64,000 bases of DNA from Mangrovibacter phragmitis (GTDB lineage Bacteria > Pseudomonadota > Gammaproteobacteria > Enterobacterales > Enterobacteriaceae), in NCBI RefSeq assembly GCF_001655675.1, contig NZ_LYRP01000043.1:124001-188000 (forward strand), given 5' to 3'. Below the pieces are notes generated by a model that saw nothing but the letters and a program-made list of their open reading frames with translations, was not told where the DNA came from and ran no database searches. Both the position numbers and the translations under genes were made by a program. This document shows, in pieces, positions 1-9,516 of the stretch; position 1 is the first letter of the stretch; every line of letters starts with the position of its first letter.

Positions 1-397
1 GAGGATCCAACTGGCGGTCATACGCTTTGCAGGAGTTCTCGATCATTTTGATGCCGCCGAACGGAATCAGACCACGTTTCAGCGGAGCGTCAGTTTGCAG
101 GCCAACAATTTTTTCCAGGCTTTTGTTGATGTAACCAGCATCGTGAGAAGTGATAGTGGAAGCTACGTTGGTATCAAAATCAACAGGCGCATGAGTGCTG
201 TTCTCGATTTTGATACCTTCCATGACTTTGTCCCACAGCGCGGTAGTCGCGTCAGTCGCACCGGCCAGGAACGCTTCGTCACCTTCATACGGGGTGTAGT
301 TTTTCTGGATGAAGTCACGTAAGTTAACTTCATTCTGCCAGTCACCTTTTGCAAAACCTTCCCAGGCTGTGGCTAATTTTTCATTAAGCTCGGACAT
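1..397 (-). CDS. pflB: Formate C-acetyltransferase (pyruvate formate-lyase), 5' part only
   Basis: This is the N-terminal 132 codons of pyruvate formate-lyase; the gene runs off the left edge. The enzyme is a cytoplasmic glycyl-radical enzyme that converts pyruvate and CoA to acetyl-CoA and formate in anaerobic growth. The start MSELNEKLATAWEGFAKGDW is typical of enterobacterial PflB. The ATG at 397 is preceded by a good ribosome binding site (AAGGTAGGTG). The catalytic cysteines and the C-terminal glycyl radical site lie outside the window. It sits 50 bp downstream of focA on the same strand, the classical focA-pflB operon, so the formate made here can leave through FocA. Identity is certain; completeness cannot be judged. 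Confidence 0.97.
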   Translation of the reverse strand, partial: MSELNEKLATAWEGFAKGDWQNEVNLRDFIQKNYTPYEGDEAFLAGATDATTALWDKVMEGIKIENSTHAPVDFDTNVASTITSHDAGYINKSLEKIVGLQTDAPLKRGLIPFGGIKMIENSCKAYDRQLDP

Positions 398-447
398 GTA
401 ACACCTACCTTCTAATGTGGATTTCTTATTTACTGCTTAGCATTGAC

Positions 448-1305
448 TTAATGCTTGTCGCCGCCACGCAGGTAAATTACCCAGTACGTCAATCCAACTA
501 ACAAGCCACCGCCAATAATGTTACCTATTGTTACCGGGATAAGATTATCAGTGATGAAATGCATCACAGTCAGATGAGGAAATTGTTCCGGAGTCAGGCC
601 AACAGCAGACCAGAATTCCGGGCTGGCAAAGTTACGAACCACGATTCCCATCGGGATCATGAACATATTTGCAATACTGTGCTCGAAGCCGCTTGCGACG
701 AACATCGCTACCGGTAATACCATAATGAACGCTTTATCCATCAGGCTACGACCAGAATAGCTCATCCAGACAGCCAGACAGACCATCAGGTTTGCCAGGA
801 TGCCAAGGCAAACAGCCTCAACAAAAGTGTGATGTAATTTATGGTCCGCAGTCTGGAGTACATTTAACCCCCAGGCACCATTCGCGGTCATATATTCACC
901 GGACAGCCACATCAGCAATACAAAGAGTAGTGCACCAACGAGGTTACCGACATAAACATTTAACCAGTTACGGGCCAGTTGACCCCAGGTGATGCGCCCA
1001 CTTGCCTTGGCTACAACAATCAACACGGTTGAAGTAAACAGATCTGCGCCGCAAATGACACACAGAATAAGCCCCAGTGAGAAGCACACCCCGCCTATCA
1101 ATTTTGCAACACCGAACGGCATACCAGCAGTACCGGTGGTTGCGGTTATATAAAAGACAAACGCAATTGAGATAAATACACCCGCAGTAATCGCTAAATA
1201 GAAAGTCGTTAGCGGATGCTTAGTTGCTTTATAAACACCTGCGTCTTCGGCAACTTTTGCCATGGCAGGTGGTAGTAAAAGATCAAAAGGGTTGTCAGCT
1301 TTCAC
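448..1305 (-). CDS. focA: Formate channel FocA
   Basis: A 285-residue inner-membrane protein of the formate/nitrite transporter family, the same length as E. coli FocA. It forms a pentamer, each subunit being a pore that moves formate across the membrane during mixed-acid fermentation. Six hydrophobic segments are visible. The conserved pore residues Thr91 and His209 (in GFEHSIANM) are present. The start codon is GTG at 1305, followed by KADNPFDLLLP as in other FocA proteins, and preceded by a GAGAGAG ribosome binding site. It is first in the focA-pflB operon. The N-terminal helix known to interact with PflB is intact. Anaerobic control is likely through the FNR-like box upstream. Confidence 0.97.
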   Translation of the reverse strand: MKADNPFDLLLPPAMAKVAEDAGVYKATKHPLTTFYLAITAGVFISIAFVFYITATTGTAGMPFGVAKLIGGVCFSLGLILCVICGADLFTSTVLIVVAKASGRITWGQLARNWLNVYVGNLVGALLFVLLMWLSGEYMTANGAWGLNVLQTADHKLHHTFVEAVCLGILANLMVCLAVWMSYSGRSLMDKAFIMVLPVAMFVASGFEHSIANMFMIPMGIVVRNFASPEFWSAVGLTPEQFPHLTVMHFITDNLIPVTIGNIIGGGLLVGLTYWVIYLRGGDKH

Positions 1306-1365
1306 ACTAACTCTCTCTTAATTAATTCGGCGAGATGATACTAACAAAGCATTATAGAGTAGAAT

Positions 1366-1379
1366 TTGATATGGATCAT
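1366..1379 (-). promoter_or_regulatory. FNR-like box upstream of focA
   Basis: TTGAT-ATGG-ATCAT matches the FNR consensus TTGAT-N4-ATCAA at nine of ten positions. It lies about 60 bp upstream of the focA start codon, on the side expected for an activator of the focA-pflB operon. FNR activation of this operon is established in E. coli; the site call here is by sequence match only. Confidence 0.6.
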
Positions 1380-1628
1380 AACCCGCCAGTGTAATAGACC
1401 CGAAAACCACATGGATTCTTGCGGAAAACGGCATAATATTATGAATTTAATAGGAAAAATATTTTTTAAATTTTACAAATAGTTTTGAATTTTCTTTTTA
1501 ATCCCCCTGGTTGGCGTTAAAGAATCTGCCATAAATAAGTCAGATTAGTTACATATTATTCTGTGAAAATATATTTTGGTTACTCGGCATTAACCAATGT
1601 GCTACATATTAATGGGGATTAGCACAAT

Positions 1629-1656
1629 AAAAAAGCGGGGCAAAAAAGTTGCCCCG
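1629..1656 (-). terminator. Intrinsic terminator of ycaO
   Basis: An 8-bp stem (CGGGGCAA paired with TTGCCCCG, 1636-1643 with 1649-1656) and five-base loop, followed on the minus strand by a run of T (the A run at 1629-1634). It sits about 45 bp beyond the ycaO stop codon. Confidence 0.85.
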
Positions 1657-1698
1657 TAATATAGCCTTTCATTATCGCTGCGCCTACAGGCAAAAGCA

Positions 1699-3468
1699 TT
1701 ATTTATCCTGCTCACTCCACCAATGCTGTTTGGCTTTTTGTAGCTTTTGATAGGCTGCCAGTAATGACTGATGCGCAGGCAAGGCTTCCAGGTTTGTATC
1801 TATAACAGGCAGGCCGTAGAAGGCTGACTCGCCTGTTAATGCCGCCTGAGCATCAGCCAACGCTTTTGCACCGTACATGCGAGTAAAGGCTGACTGGTAT
1901 TGCGCCGGGTCACGCTCTTCTTCATGTGCAAGCAACAATAATGTCTGCAGGCAACGGTAGTAGTTAGCGCGCTCTGCACTGAATATGGATGCGTTGAATT
2001 CCATGGTCCATTCAGTCCAGATTAATGCCTGCTCCAGAGAGCCACCGGCCAGTGCCAGCATTGCTTTCAGCTCACCAATACGCAGGGTATACCAGCCATT
2101 TTGATTGCCGGTCGCCAGGCCTAACAACTCACGCACACGGGTGAAATCGTCCAGACCTTCGTCGTCGAGTTGCTCAATCAGGGCCAGATATTCTTCTGGT
2201 TGCAGTTTGCTGCCAGGTAACGCCATGATAGTTTCCCGTAAATGGCTGCCCATATTGTTGTTCGCCAGCCACAAATCTTCAGCCGGGTAGATATCAGACA
2301 TCCCCGGAACCAAAATACGGCACCCATAAACCCCAAGGTGTTCATAATCGGCGATATAGACCTCTTTGCCTTCAGTCTGGAAGATAGCCATCAAGGTGGC
2401 GAATTCTTCGTCGGTGCTGCCTTTAAATGACCAGTCGACGAAAGGATAATCAGCGTCATCTTTAAACAGATCCCAGGAAATTAAGCCGCTGGAATCAATG
2501 AAGTGGGTTTCCAGATTGGCGTGCTCACCGACTTCTTCATCATCAAATGTTGGTGGGGTGAAAACATCGAGGTCTTTCAGGCTGCGGCCCTGGAGTAATT
2601 CAGTCACTGTACGTTCCAGTGCGACACCAAAGTCAGGATGTGCGCCGAATGAGGCAAAACAGGTGCCGTTGGCCGGGTTAAACAGTACCACACAGATGAC
2701 CGGGTATTTTCCACCCAGCGAGCCATCATAGGCAAAGATAGGGAAACCTTCCGCTTCCAGTTTGGCAATGGCTTCCACCACGCCCGGATAGCGAGCCATT
2801 ACATCATCAGGGATAGCTGGCAGGCTAATAGATTCAGCAATGATACGGTTTTTGATATGCCGTTCAAATACTTCGGATAAAGCCTGAACTCGCGCTTCAT
2901 ACCGGGTGTTCCCCGCAGACATCCCATTGGAAACATACAGGTTACCAACAATGTTCATTGGGATATAAATCGTCTGGTCGTCGGACTGACGGGTAAATGG
3001 CAGGGCACAGATACCACGTTTGGAATTGCCCGATTGCAGGTCAACAAGCTGGCTGGCAGTCAGGGCCTGATCCGGGTCGTAAAAGGCACGCAGGTGGGCA
3101 TCGAGGATCCCTTCAGGTAATTCATCATCATCTGGCAGAGGAAACCATTTCTCGTTGGGGTAATGGACGAAAGGCCCATTAGCGATGGTGTCACCTAACC
3201 AGAAATCGGCAAAAAAGTAGTTGGTGGAAAGGCGTTCAAAATATTCCCCCAGCGCAGAAGCGAGAGCCGCCTTGCGAGTTGCACCTTTCCCATTGGTAAA
3301 GCACAGCGCACAGTCTTTGTCGCGAATATGTACAGACCACACATGGGGAACAGGATTTAACCATGAGGCTTCTTCAATATTGAACCCCAGTTTGGTCAAT
3401 TGTTGCTGGAAGCGGGAGATGGAGTCTTCCAGAGCGGCATCTTTGCCGGGAATATAAGTTTGAGTCAT
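1699..3468 (-). CDS. ycaO: YcaO protein (ATP-dependent cyclodehydratase family; ribosomal S12 methylthiotransferase accessory factor)
   Basis: A 589-residue member of the YcaO family, close in length to the 586-residue E. coli protein. The N-terminal two thirds carry the YcaO ATP-binding fold, with conserved blocks GKGATRKAALASALGEYFER and SAGNTRYEARVQALSEVFER. The C-terminal third is a helical TPR-like region. Family members use ATP to activate peptide amide bonds. In E. coli the protein is linked to beta-methylthiolation of ribosomal protein S12 by RimO, and its exact reaction is unclear. The start at 3468 (MTQTYIPGKDAALEDS) is chosen by similarity; an upstream in-frame start at 3501 would add 11 residues. 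It is monocistronic, with no azoline precursor peptide or partner gene nearby. Confidence 0.95.
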   Translation of the reverse strand: MTQTYIPGKDAALEDSISRFQQQLTKLGFNIEEASWLNPVPHVWSVHIRDKDCALCFTNGKGATRKAALASALGEYFERLSTNYFFADFWLGDTIANGPFVHYPNEKWFPLPDDDELPEGILDAHLRAFYDPDQALTASQLVDLQSGNSKRGICALPFTRQSDDQTIYIPMNIVGNLYVSNGMSAGNTRYEARVQALSEVFERHIKNRIIAESISLPAIPDDVMARYPGVVEAIAKLEAEGFPIFAYDGSLGGKYPVICVVLFNPANGTCFASFGAHPDFGVALERTVTELLQGRSLKDLDVFTPPTFDDEEVGEHANLETHFIDSSGLISWDLFKDDADYPFVDWSFKGSTDEEFATLMAIFQTEGKEVYIADYEHLGVYGCRILVPGMSDIYPAEDLWLANNNMGSHLRETIMALPGSKLQPEEYLALIEQLDDEGLDDFTRVRELLGLATGNQNGWYTLRIGELKAMLALAGGSLEQALIWTEWTMEFNASIFSAERANYYRCLQTLLLLAHEEERDPAQYQSAFTRMYGAKALADAQAALTGESAFYGLPVIDTNLEALPAHQSLLAAYQKLQKAKQHWWSEQDK

Positions 3469-3787
3469 GGTGTCCACTTTGTTCGTACGAAAAGGGCGCA
3501 ATGATACGTTTTTTCCTTTTCGCGTGCTACGAATATGCCACAGCGCAAGGAAATCATCTTGAGTATGAACACAAAAAATTTACTCATCTATAACATGCTG
3601 ATTGCGTCACAGGTGTGACAAATAAAAAGATAAAATTATCAGTCTGAGCGTATTTCCCCGAGTAATCTGCCGACCAGTGCTGGTCTGATGTTATCTGGCC
3701 TGCAGGAATAACCATTGCAGCAATGTCATGTGAGTGATAAAACCGAAGTCACAGGAAAAAACGATTGCTTTTATGTGGTGAGGGGAA
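3469..3787. other. ycaO-serC divergent intergenic region
   Basis: 319 bp between divergent genes. In E. coli ycaP lies here; no trace of it is visible, so it is absent rather than broken. The region should contain the ycaO promoter and the serC-aroA promoter. Visible structure is a palindrome GTCACA-GG-TGTGAC at 3606-3619, a small hairpin at 3672-3685, and the strong serC ribosome binding site GAGGGG just before 3788. Confidence 0.65.
3606..3619. repeat. Perfect 6-bp inverted repeat with 2-bp spacer (possible operator)
   Basis: GTCACA-GG-TGTGAC in the ycaO-serC divergent region. The arms are those of a CRP-like half site in the inverted order (TCACA first), so it is not a standard CRP site. 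It is placed where a regulator could act on either promoter. Function unknown. Confidence 0.4.
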
Positions 3788-4876
3788 ATGACTCAGGTCT
3801 ATAACTTTAGTTCTGGCCCGGCAATGTTGCCGGTAGATGTACTTCGTCATGCACAACAAGAGTTGTGCGACTGGCAAGGGCTCGGCACGTCAGTAATGGA
3901 AGTCAGCCATCGCGGTAAACCATTTATTCAGGTGGCTGAAGAAGCAGAGAAGGATTTTCGCGACTTGTTGCAAATTCCCTCCAACTATAAGGTCCTCTTC
4001 TGTCATGGCGGTGGTCGTGGTCAATTTGCAGGTGTGCCGCTCAACATTCTTGGTGATAAATCCACTGCGGATTATGTTGATGGTGGCTACTGGGCCAGTA
4101 GCGCAGTAAAAGAAGCCAAAAAATACCTCACTCCCAATGTGATTGATGCAAAAGTCACGGTTGACGGCAAACGTGCGATTATCCCAATGCGTGACTGGCA
4201 ACCGTCCGACAACGCAGCCTACCTGCATTATTGCCCAAATGAAACCATCGATGGTATTGCCATTGATGAAACGCCAGATTTTGGCCCGGATGTTGTGGTT
4301 GCGGCCGATTTCTCTTCAACCATTTTATCCCGACCCATTGATGTCAGCCGTTATGGCGTTATCTATGCCGGTGCGCAGAAAAATATCGGCCCGGCAGGCC
4401 TGACTCTGGTAGTGGTACGTGAAGACTTGCTGGGTAAAGCCAGTAAAGCCTGCCCGTCTATTCTGGATTATTCCGTTCTGAACGAAAATGACTCCATGTT
4501 TAACACGCCGCCTACTTTCGCCTGGTACCTTGCCGGGCTGGTATTCAAATGGCTGAAAGAGCAGGGTGGCGTTGCCGCAATGGATAAAGTGAATCAGCAG
4601 AAAGCTGACTTACTCTACGGCGTGATTGATAACAGCGATTTTTACCGCAATGATGTCGCTGCTTCAAACCGTTCTCGTATGAATATTCCGTTCCAATTGG
4701 CGGATAGTAAACTGGATGCTTTGTTCCTTGAAGAGTCTTTCGCTGCAGGGTTGCATGCCTTGAAAGGCCACCGTGTAGTAGGGGGCATGCGCGCTTCTAT
4801 TTACAATGCTATGCCACTGACGGGCGTGCAGGCACTGACTGATTTTATGGTGGATTTTGAACGTCGCCACGGTTAA
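3788..4876 (+). CDS. serC: Phosphoserine/phosphohydroxythreonine aminotransferase
   Basis: A 362-residue PLP-dependent class V aminotransferase, the family's usual length. It makes 3-phosphoserine from 3-phosphohydroxypyruvate and glutamate in serine synthesis, and the analogous step in pyridoxal phosphate synthesis. The PLP lysine is Lys198 in [10 protein letters not shown]; the phosphate-binding CHGGGRGQF motif is near residue 72. The ATG at 3788 follows a strong GAGGGG site. It is the first gene of the serC-aroA operon, with an attenuator-like hairpin before aroA, an arrangement linking serine and chorismate supply for enterobactin synthesis. Confidence 0.98.
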   Translation: MTQVYNFSSGPAMLPVDVLRHAQQELCDWQGLGTSVMEVSHRGKPFIQVAEEAEKDFRDLLQIPSNYKVLFCHGGGRGQFAGVPLNILGDKSTADYVDGGYWASSAVKEAKKYLTPNVIDAKVTVDGKRAIIPMRDWQPSDNAAYLHYCPNETIDGIAIDETPDFGPDVVVAADFSSTILSRPIDVSRYGVIYAGAQKNIGPAGLTLVVVREDLLGKASKACPSILDYSVLNENDSMFNTPPTFAWYLAGLVFKWLKEQGGVAAMDKVNQQKADLLYGVIDNSDFYRNDVAASNRSRMNIPFQLADSKLDALFLEESFAAGLHALKGHRVVGGMRASIYNAMPLTGVQALTDFMVDFERRHG

Positions 4877-4895
4877 TCATGGTGTTTAATTCCTT

Positions 4896-4917
4896 GCCCC
4901 GTACCGTCTGGTACGGG
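4896..4917 (+). terminator. serC-aroA intercistronic hairpin (attenuator)
   Basis: A perfect 9-bp stem CCCCGTACC/GGTACGGGG with a GTCT loop, followed by a T-rich stretch (TTTCTGTTTATTTTTG). A rho-independent-like attenuator is known at this position in E. coli serC-aroA. It probably ends a fraction of transcripts before aroA. Confidence 0.85.
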
Positions 4918-4958
4918 GTTTCTGTTTATTTTTGTTTTTTGTTGAGAGCTTTACCTCC

Positions 4959-6245
4959 ATGCTGGAATCCCTGACGTTACAACCCATCGCTCGGGTAGAC
5001 GGAACCATTAACCTGCCAGGTTCTAAAAGTGTCTCTAACCGGGCACTGTTGCTGGCTGCTCTGGCGCAAGGTACTACGGCGCTGGCAAATCTGCTGGACA
5101 GCGATGATGTACGCCATATGCTCAATGCGCTTAGCGCGCTGGGTGTGCAATATAAGTTGTCTGCTGATCGTACCCATTGTGAAGTGACTGGTTTGGGCGG
5201 GCCGCTGACATCGGCCGGAGCCCTCGAGCTTTTTCTGGGAAATGCAGGTACAGCGATGCGCCCATTAGCAGCGGCATTGTGCCTTGGCTGCAATAACATT
5301 GTGCTGACAGGCGAACCACGCATGAAAGAGCGCCCGATTGGGCACCTGGTCGATGCCCTGCGCCAGGGCGGAGCCAAAATTTCGTACCTGGAGCAGGAAA
5401 ATTACCCACCGTTGCACATTCAGGGGGGCTTTTCTGGTGGCCAGGTGGAAGTGGATGGCAGTGTTTCAAGCCAGTTCCTTACTGCGTTATTGATGGCCGC
5501 GCCACTGGCTGCTCAGGATACCGTCATCACTATCAAGGGTGAGCTGGTTTCTAAGCCTTATATTGATATTACGCTGAACCTGATGCAGACCTTTGGTGTG
5601 AGGGTCGAAAATCAGCAATATCAAACGTTTGTTATTCATGGTGGGCAAACTTACCAGTCTCCGGGTAAATATCTGGTCGAAGGGGATGCATCTTCAGCAT
5701 CTTATTTCCTTGCTGCTGCTGCCATTAAAGGTGGAACCGTCAAAGTTACCGGTATTGGCCGCAACAGTGTTCAGGGAGATATCCGGTTTGCGGATGTGCT
5801 GGAAAAAATGGGTGCTGAAATAACCTGGGGCGATGATTTTATTGCCTGTACCCGCCGTGAACTGCATGCCATCGATATGGACATGAACCATATTCCCGAT
5901 GCCGCGATGACGATTGCGACTGCCGCTTTATTCGCGCAGGGCACCACCACGCTGCGCAATATTTACAACTGGCGTGTCAAAGAAACAGATCGCCTCACGG
6001 CCATGGCGACAGAGTTACGTAAAGTGGGCGCTGAAGTGGAAGAAGGGCATGATTTTATTTCAATCACCCCACCAGCCCAACTGACCTTCGCGGAAATTGG
6101 GACATACAATGATCACCGTATGGCAATGTGTTTCTCTCTGGTTGCGATGTCTGATACGCCTGTGACTATCCTTGACCCGAAATGTACGGCAAAAACCTTC
6201 CCTGATTACTTCGAACGCCTCGCCAGCATCAGCGAATTAGCCTGA
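4959..6245 (+). CDS. aroA: 3-phosphoshikimate 1-carboxyvinyltransferase (EPSP synthase)
   Basis: A 428-residue class I EPSP synthase that joins phosphoenolpyruvate to shikimate 3-phosphate, the sixth step to chorismate. Visible family motifs are PGSKSVSNR (about residues 20-28, with the substrate-binding lysine) and [12 protein letters not shown] around residues 94-105, with the unmodified Gly and Pro that mark glyphosate-sensitive class I enzymes. The start at 4959 ([15 protein letters not shown]) adds one residue relative to E. coli; a TTG at 4932 would add nine more and is unlikely. It is the second gene of the serC operon. The E. coli neighbour ycaL is absent downstream. Confidence 0.98.
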   Translation: MLESLTLQPIARVDGTINLPGSKSVSNRALLLAALAQGTTALANLLDSDDVRHMLNALSALGVQYKLSADRTHCEVTGLGGPLTSAGALELFLGNAGTAMRPLAAALCLGCNNIVLTGEPRMKERPIGHLVDALRQGGAKISYLEQENYPPLHIQGGFSGGQVEVDGSVSSQFLTALLMAAPLAAQDTVITIKGELVSKPYIDITLNLMQTFGVRVENQQYQTFVIHGGQTYQSPGKYLVEGDASSASYFLAAAAIKGGTVKVTGIGRNSVQGDIRFADVLEKMGAEITWGDDFIACTRRELHAIDMDMNHIPDAAMTIATAALFAQGTTTLRNIYNWRVKETDRLTAMATELRKVGAEVEEGHDFISITPPAQLTFAEIGTYNDHRMAMCFSLVAMSDTPVTILDPKCTAKTFPDYFERLASISELA

Positions 6246-6252
6246 TAATAAA

Positions 6253-6279
6253 TATGTGCTGCCAAAGTGGCGGCACATA
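6253..6279 (+). terminator. Hairpin downstream of aroA (possible terminator)
   Basis: An 11-bp stem around TGTGCTGCC/GGCGGCACA with one G-T pair and a five-base loop, 8 bp after the aroA stop codon. No clean T run follows, so it may end transcription inefficiently or protect the 3' end. Confidence 0.5.
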
Positions 6280-6407
6280 CTTCTTCTGGCAGGTCCATTC
6301 TCAAAAAACGCGTTATTTTCTCCTGAGGGTAACAGTCTGCGGCGATGCGGCGTATAATGCGCGGCGTTTATGCTAACGGCCTGTCACTCGTTACGAAGGA
6401 GAATACT

Positions 6408-7091
6408 ATGACGCCACACGTTCCCGTAATTACCATTGATGGCCCAAGTGGCGCGGGTAAAGGAACTCTGTGTAAAGCGATGGCTGAAGCATTGCAATGG
6501 CATTTACTGGATTCCGGTGCGATTTACCGTGTCCTCGCACTGGCCGCGTTACATCATCATGTCGATACTTCCAGTGAAGAAGCGCTGGTTCCGCTGGCTG
6601 CGCATCTGGATGTGCGCTTTCTTTCTGTCAACGGCAACCTCGAAGTGGTGCTGGAAGGCGAAGATGTCAGTGGTGAGATTCGTACCCAGGAAGTTGCCAG
6701 TGCCGCCTCCCAGGTTGCCGCTTTCCCTCGTGTGCGCGAAGCATTATTGCGCCGCCAGCGTGCGTTTCGTGAAGCACCAGGCCTGATTGCGGATGGTAGG
6801 GATATGGGAACAGTGGTATTTCCTGACGCACCTGTTAAAATTTTCCTTGATGCTTCATCGGAAGAACGTGCTTTGCGCCGTATGCGGCAGTTGCAGGATA
6901 AGGGCTTTAGTGTTAACTTTGAACGCCTTTTGGCCGAGATAAAAGAACGCGATGACCGTGATCGCAACCGGCCTGTAGCTCCTTTGGTACCGGCTCAGGA
7001 TGCATTATTACTGGATTCAACCCAGATGAGCATCGAGCAAGTGATTGAAAAGGCGCTGGAATATGCACGTGAAAAACTGGGGAGTGTGTAA
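6408..7091 (+). CDS. cmk: Cytidylate kinase
   Basis: A 227-residue CMP/dCMP kinase, identical in length to the E. coli enzyme. It phosphorylates CMP and dCMP with ATP to recycle pyrimidine nucleotides. The P-loop GPSGAGKGT is at residues 12-20. The CMP-binding insert and the conserved [16 protein letters not shown] block are present. The ATG at 6408 follows AAGGAG at 6396-6401; upstream in-frame codons belong to the leader. It heads cmk-rpsA-ihfB. In E. coli the rpsA promoters lie partly inside cmk, which is likely here too. Confidence 0.97.
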   Translation: MTPHVPVITIDGPSGAGKGTLCKAMAEALQWHLLDSGAIYRVLALAALHHHVDTSSEEALVPLAAHLDVRFLSVNGNLEVVLEGEDVSGEIRTQEVASAASQVAAFPRVREALLRRQRAFREAPGLIADGRDMGTVVFPDAPVKIFLDASSEERALRRMRQLQDKGFSVNFERLLAEIKERDDRDRNRPVAPLVPAQDALLLDSTQMSIEQVIEKALEYAREKLGSV

Positions 7092-7221
7092 ACTTCCTGT
7101 TTTTGCGCAAGCATCAGAATTGTAGTACCTGCGGCAATGGAGTGTTCGCGGGCATGTTAAACAACCCCATCCGGCACGGAGCCAGGTGGACGTTAAATAG
7201 AAGATCCTGAAGATTATCAAC
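7092..7221 (+). promoter_or_regulatory. rpsA leader: S1 autoregulatory translation initiation region
   Basis: The 130-nt leader has no strong Shine-Dalgarno sequence before the rpsA ATG. It shows two hairpins with GGA in the loop: CCTGCG/CGCGGG at 7128-7133 and 7147-7152, and CCGGC/GCC(A)GG at 7171-7186 with loop ACGGA. In E. coli a leader of this type gives efficient translation without a Shine-Dalgarno element and is repressed by free S1. Conservation of GGA loops suggests the same control. Confidence 0.7.
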
Positions 7222-8892
7222 ATGACTGAATCTTTTGCTCAACTCTTTGAAGAGTCCCTGAAAGAAATCGAAACCCGCCCGGGTTCCATCGTTCGCGGCG
7301 TTGTTGTTGCCATCGACAAAGACGTAGTACTGGTTGACGCCGGTCTGAAATCTGAGTCTGCCATTCCGGCTGAGCAGTTCAAAAATGCCCAGGGCGAACT
7401 TGAAATCCAGGTTGGTGACGAAGTCGACGTTGCTCTGGATGCAGTAGAAGACGGCTTCGGCGAAACCCAACTGTCTCGTGAAAAAGCAAAACGTCACGAA
7501 GCATGGCTGATGCTGGAAAAAGCATACGAAGAAGCTGCCACTGTTACTGGCGTTATCAATGGCAAAGTCAAGGGCGGCTTCACTGTTGAGCTGAACGGTA
7601 TTCGTGCGTTCCTGCCAGGTTCACTGGTTGACGTACGTCCGGTTCGCGACACGCTGCACCTCGAAGGCAAAGAGCTTGAATTCAAAGTGATCAAGCTGGA
7701 TCAGAAACGCAACAACGTTGTTGTTTCTCGTCGTGCCGTTATCGAATCTGAAAACAGCGCTGAACGTGATCAACTGCTGGAAAACCTGCAGGAAGGCATG
7801 GAAGTTAAAGGTATCGTTAAGAACCTCACTGACTACGGTGCATTCGTTGATCTGGGCGGTGTAGATGGTCTGCTGCACATCACTGATATGGCATGGAAAC
7901 GCGTTAAGCATCCGAGCGAAATCGTGAATGTTGGCGATGAAATCACTGTTAAAGTTCTTAAATTCGACCGTGAACGTACCCGTGTTTCTCTGGGTCTGAA
8001 ACAACTGGGCGAAGATCCGTGGGTTGCTATCGCTAAACGTTATCCGGAAGGTACTAAACTGACCGGTCGTGTAACCAACCTGACTGACTACGGCTGCTTC
8101 GTAGAAATCGAAGAAGGCGTTGAAGGTCTGGTACACGTTTCTGAAATGGACTGGACTAACAAAAACATCCATCCGTCTAAAGTTGTTAACGTTGGTGATG
8201 TTGTTGAAGTTATGGTTCTGGATATCGATGAAGAACGTCGTCGTATCTCCCTGGGCCTGAAACAGTGCAAAGCTAACCCGTGGCAGCAGTTCGCAGAAAC
8301 CCACAACAAAGGCGATCGCGTTGAAGGTAAAATCAAGTCTATCACTGACTTTGGTATCTTCATCGGCCTGGACGGTGGCATCGACGGTCTGGTTCACCTG
8401 TCTGACATCTCCTGGAACGTTGCAGGCGAAGAAGCTGTACGTGAGTACAAAAAAGGTGACGAAATCGCCGCTGTTGTTCTGCAGGTTGACGCAGAACGTG
8501 AACGTATCTCCCTGGGTGTGAAACAACTGGCTGAAGATCCGTTCAACAACTACGTTGCTGTGAACAAGAAAGGCGCTATCGTGACTGGTAAAGTCACTGC
8601 AGTTGACGCAAAAGGTGCTACAGTTGAATTAGCTGATGGCGTTGAAGGCTATCTGCGTGCTTCTGAAGCTTCCCGTGACCGCGTTGAAGATGCTACTCTG
8701 GTTCTGAACGTTGGTGATGACGTTGAAGCGAAGTTCACTGGCGTTGACCGCAAAAACCGCGTAGTAAGCCTGTCTGTTCGTGCGAAAGACGAAGCTGACG
8801 AGAAAGATGCAATTGCTTCTGTTAACAAACAAGAAGACGGCAATTTCTCTAACGCAATGGCTGAAGCGTTCAAAGCAGCTAAAGGCGAGTAA
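7222..8892 (+). CDS. rpsA: 30S ribosomal protein S1
   Basis: A 556-residue ribosomal protein with six S1 OB-fold domains, at roughly residues 21-87, 105-171, 192-260, 277-347, 364-434 and 451-520. It binds mRNA at the 30S platform and allows initiation on structured or Shine-Dalgarno-poor messages. The protein is almost identical to E. coli S1; the only length change is one asparagine fewer near the C terminus ([10 protein letters not shown]). Codon use is strongly biased, as expected of a very highly expressed gene. It lies between cmk and ihfB and is followed by a strong terminator. Confidence 0.99.
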   Translation: MTESFAQLFEESLKEIETRPGSIVRGVVVAIDKDVVLVDAGLKSESAIPAEQFKNAQGELEIQVGDEVDVALDAVEDGFGETQLSREKAKRHEAWLMLEKAYEEAATVTGVINGKVKGGFTVELNGIRAFLPGSLVDVRPVRDTLHLEGKELEFKVIKLDQKRNNVVVSRRAVIESENSAERDQLLENLQEGMEVKGIVKNLTDYGAFVDLGGVDGLLHITDMAWKRVKHPSEIVNVGDEITVKVLKFDRERTRVSLGLKQLGEDPWVAIAKRYPEGTKLTGRVTNLTDYGCFVEIEEGVEGLVHVSEMDWTNKNIHPSKVVNVGDVVEVMVLDIDEERRRISLGLKQCKANPWQQFAETHNKGDRVEGKIKSITDFGIFIGLDGGIDGLVHLSDISWNVAGEEAVREYKKGDEIAAVVLQVDAERERISLGVKQLAEDPFNNYVAVNKKGAIVTGKVTAVDAKGATVELADGVEGYLRASEASRDRVEDATLVLNVGDDVEAKFTGVDRKNRVVSLSVRAKDEADEKDAIASVNKQEDGNFSNAMAEAFKAAKGE

Positions 8893-8911
8893 TCGTCCAT
8901 ACTGCTTAATC

Positions 8912-8931
8912 AGGGCGGCTTCGGCCGCCCT
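8912..8931 (+). terminator. Intrinsic terminator of rpsA
   Basis: GGGCGGC-TTCG-GCCGCCC at 8913-8930, a 7-bp GC stem closed by a stable UUCG tetraloop, followed by TTGTTC. ihfB follows with its own ribosome binding site. Confidence 0.85.
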
Positions 8932-8979
8932 TGTTCAATGTAGCTGTAAACATTTTTCCTGATGGAAACCGGAGGAAAC

Positions 8980-9264
8980 ATGACCAAGTCAGAATTGATA
9001 GAAAGACTTGCCGGCCAGCAATCTCATATTCCAGCCAAGGCTGTAGAAGATGCGGTTAAAGAAATGCTGGAACATATGGCTTCTACCCTCGCGCAGGGGG
9101 AGCGTATTGAAATCCGGGGGTTTGGCAGCTTCTCATTGCATTACCGCGCACCACGCACCGGGCGTAATCCTAAAACTGGCGATAAAGTGGATCTGGAAGG
9201 GAAATATGTTCCCCACTTCAAACCAGGCAAAGAGCTACGTGACCGCGCCAATATTTATGGCTGA
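8980..9264 (+). CDS. ihfB: Integration host factor subunit beta
   Basis: A 94-residue HU/IHF-family DNA-bending protein, the exact family length. With IhfA it forms the heterodimer that bends DNA sharply at specific sites in transcription, replication and recombination. The beta-arm tip carries the intercalating proline in RNPKTGDKV, and [18 protein letters not shown] is the family signature. The ATG at 8980 follows a GGAGG site at 8971-8975. The gene follows the rpsA terminator and probably has its own promoter as well. Confidence 0.98.
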   Translation: MTKSELIERLAGQQSHIPAKAVEDAVKEMLEHMASTLAQGERIEIRGFGSFSLHYRAPRTGRNPKTGDKVDLEGKYVPHFKPGKELRDRANIYG

Positions 9265-9293
9265 TTTGCCTCACTGGCTTAATTAGTTTGCAT

Positions 9294-9322
9294 AAGCGGC
9301 ACCTCAGGGTGCCGTTTGTTTT
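9294..9322 (+). terminator. Intrinsic terminator of ihfB
   Basis: CGGCACC (9297-9303) pairs with GGTGCCG (9308-9314), with a TCAG loop and further A-T/G-T pairs at the base, followed by TTTGTTTTA. It ends the cmk-rpsA-ihfB unit 30 bp after the ihfB stop. Confidence 0.9.
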
Positions 9323-9516
9323 ATCTGTCTGTTACCGTCATTGCTTCTGTCTGGCGTTGCGCCAGAGTTCTGCATGCTCATTTTTCAGCGAACCTCGCAC
9401 AAAATATTCTCTGCTACTGCAACTGCGAGTTATTCAGGAAAGCATCCCCAGAAAATTGCGACTGGCACTGGGTTTTTCGGCCAGCAGCGGCAAACTGGCA
9501 GCACAAGGAGAACATT

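Larger units (their letters stand above)
1306..1698. other. focA-ycaO intergenic region
   Basis: 393 bp without a gene. It carries, reading leftward, the ycaO terminator, an AT-rich stretch around 1430-1510, and an FNR-like box at 1366-1379. In E. coli the corresponding region holds promoters and FNR, ArcA and IHF sites of the focA-pflB operon. Only the FNR-like box was recognised here. No credible small open reading frame was seen. Confidence 0.7.

Noticed and set aside
7621-8526. 301-codon open frame on the minus strand
   Set aside because: It lies wholly inside rpsA. Strong codon bias in rpsA leaves the opposite strand open; the translated product has no family resemblance and no ribosome binding site.
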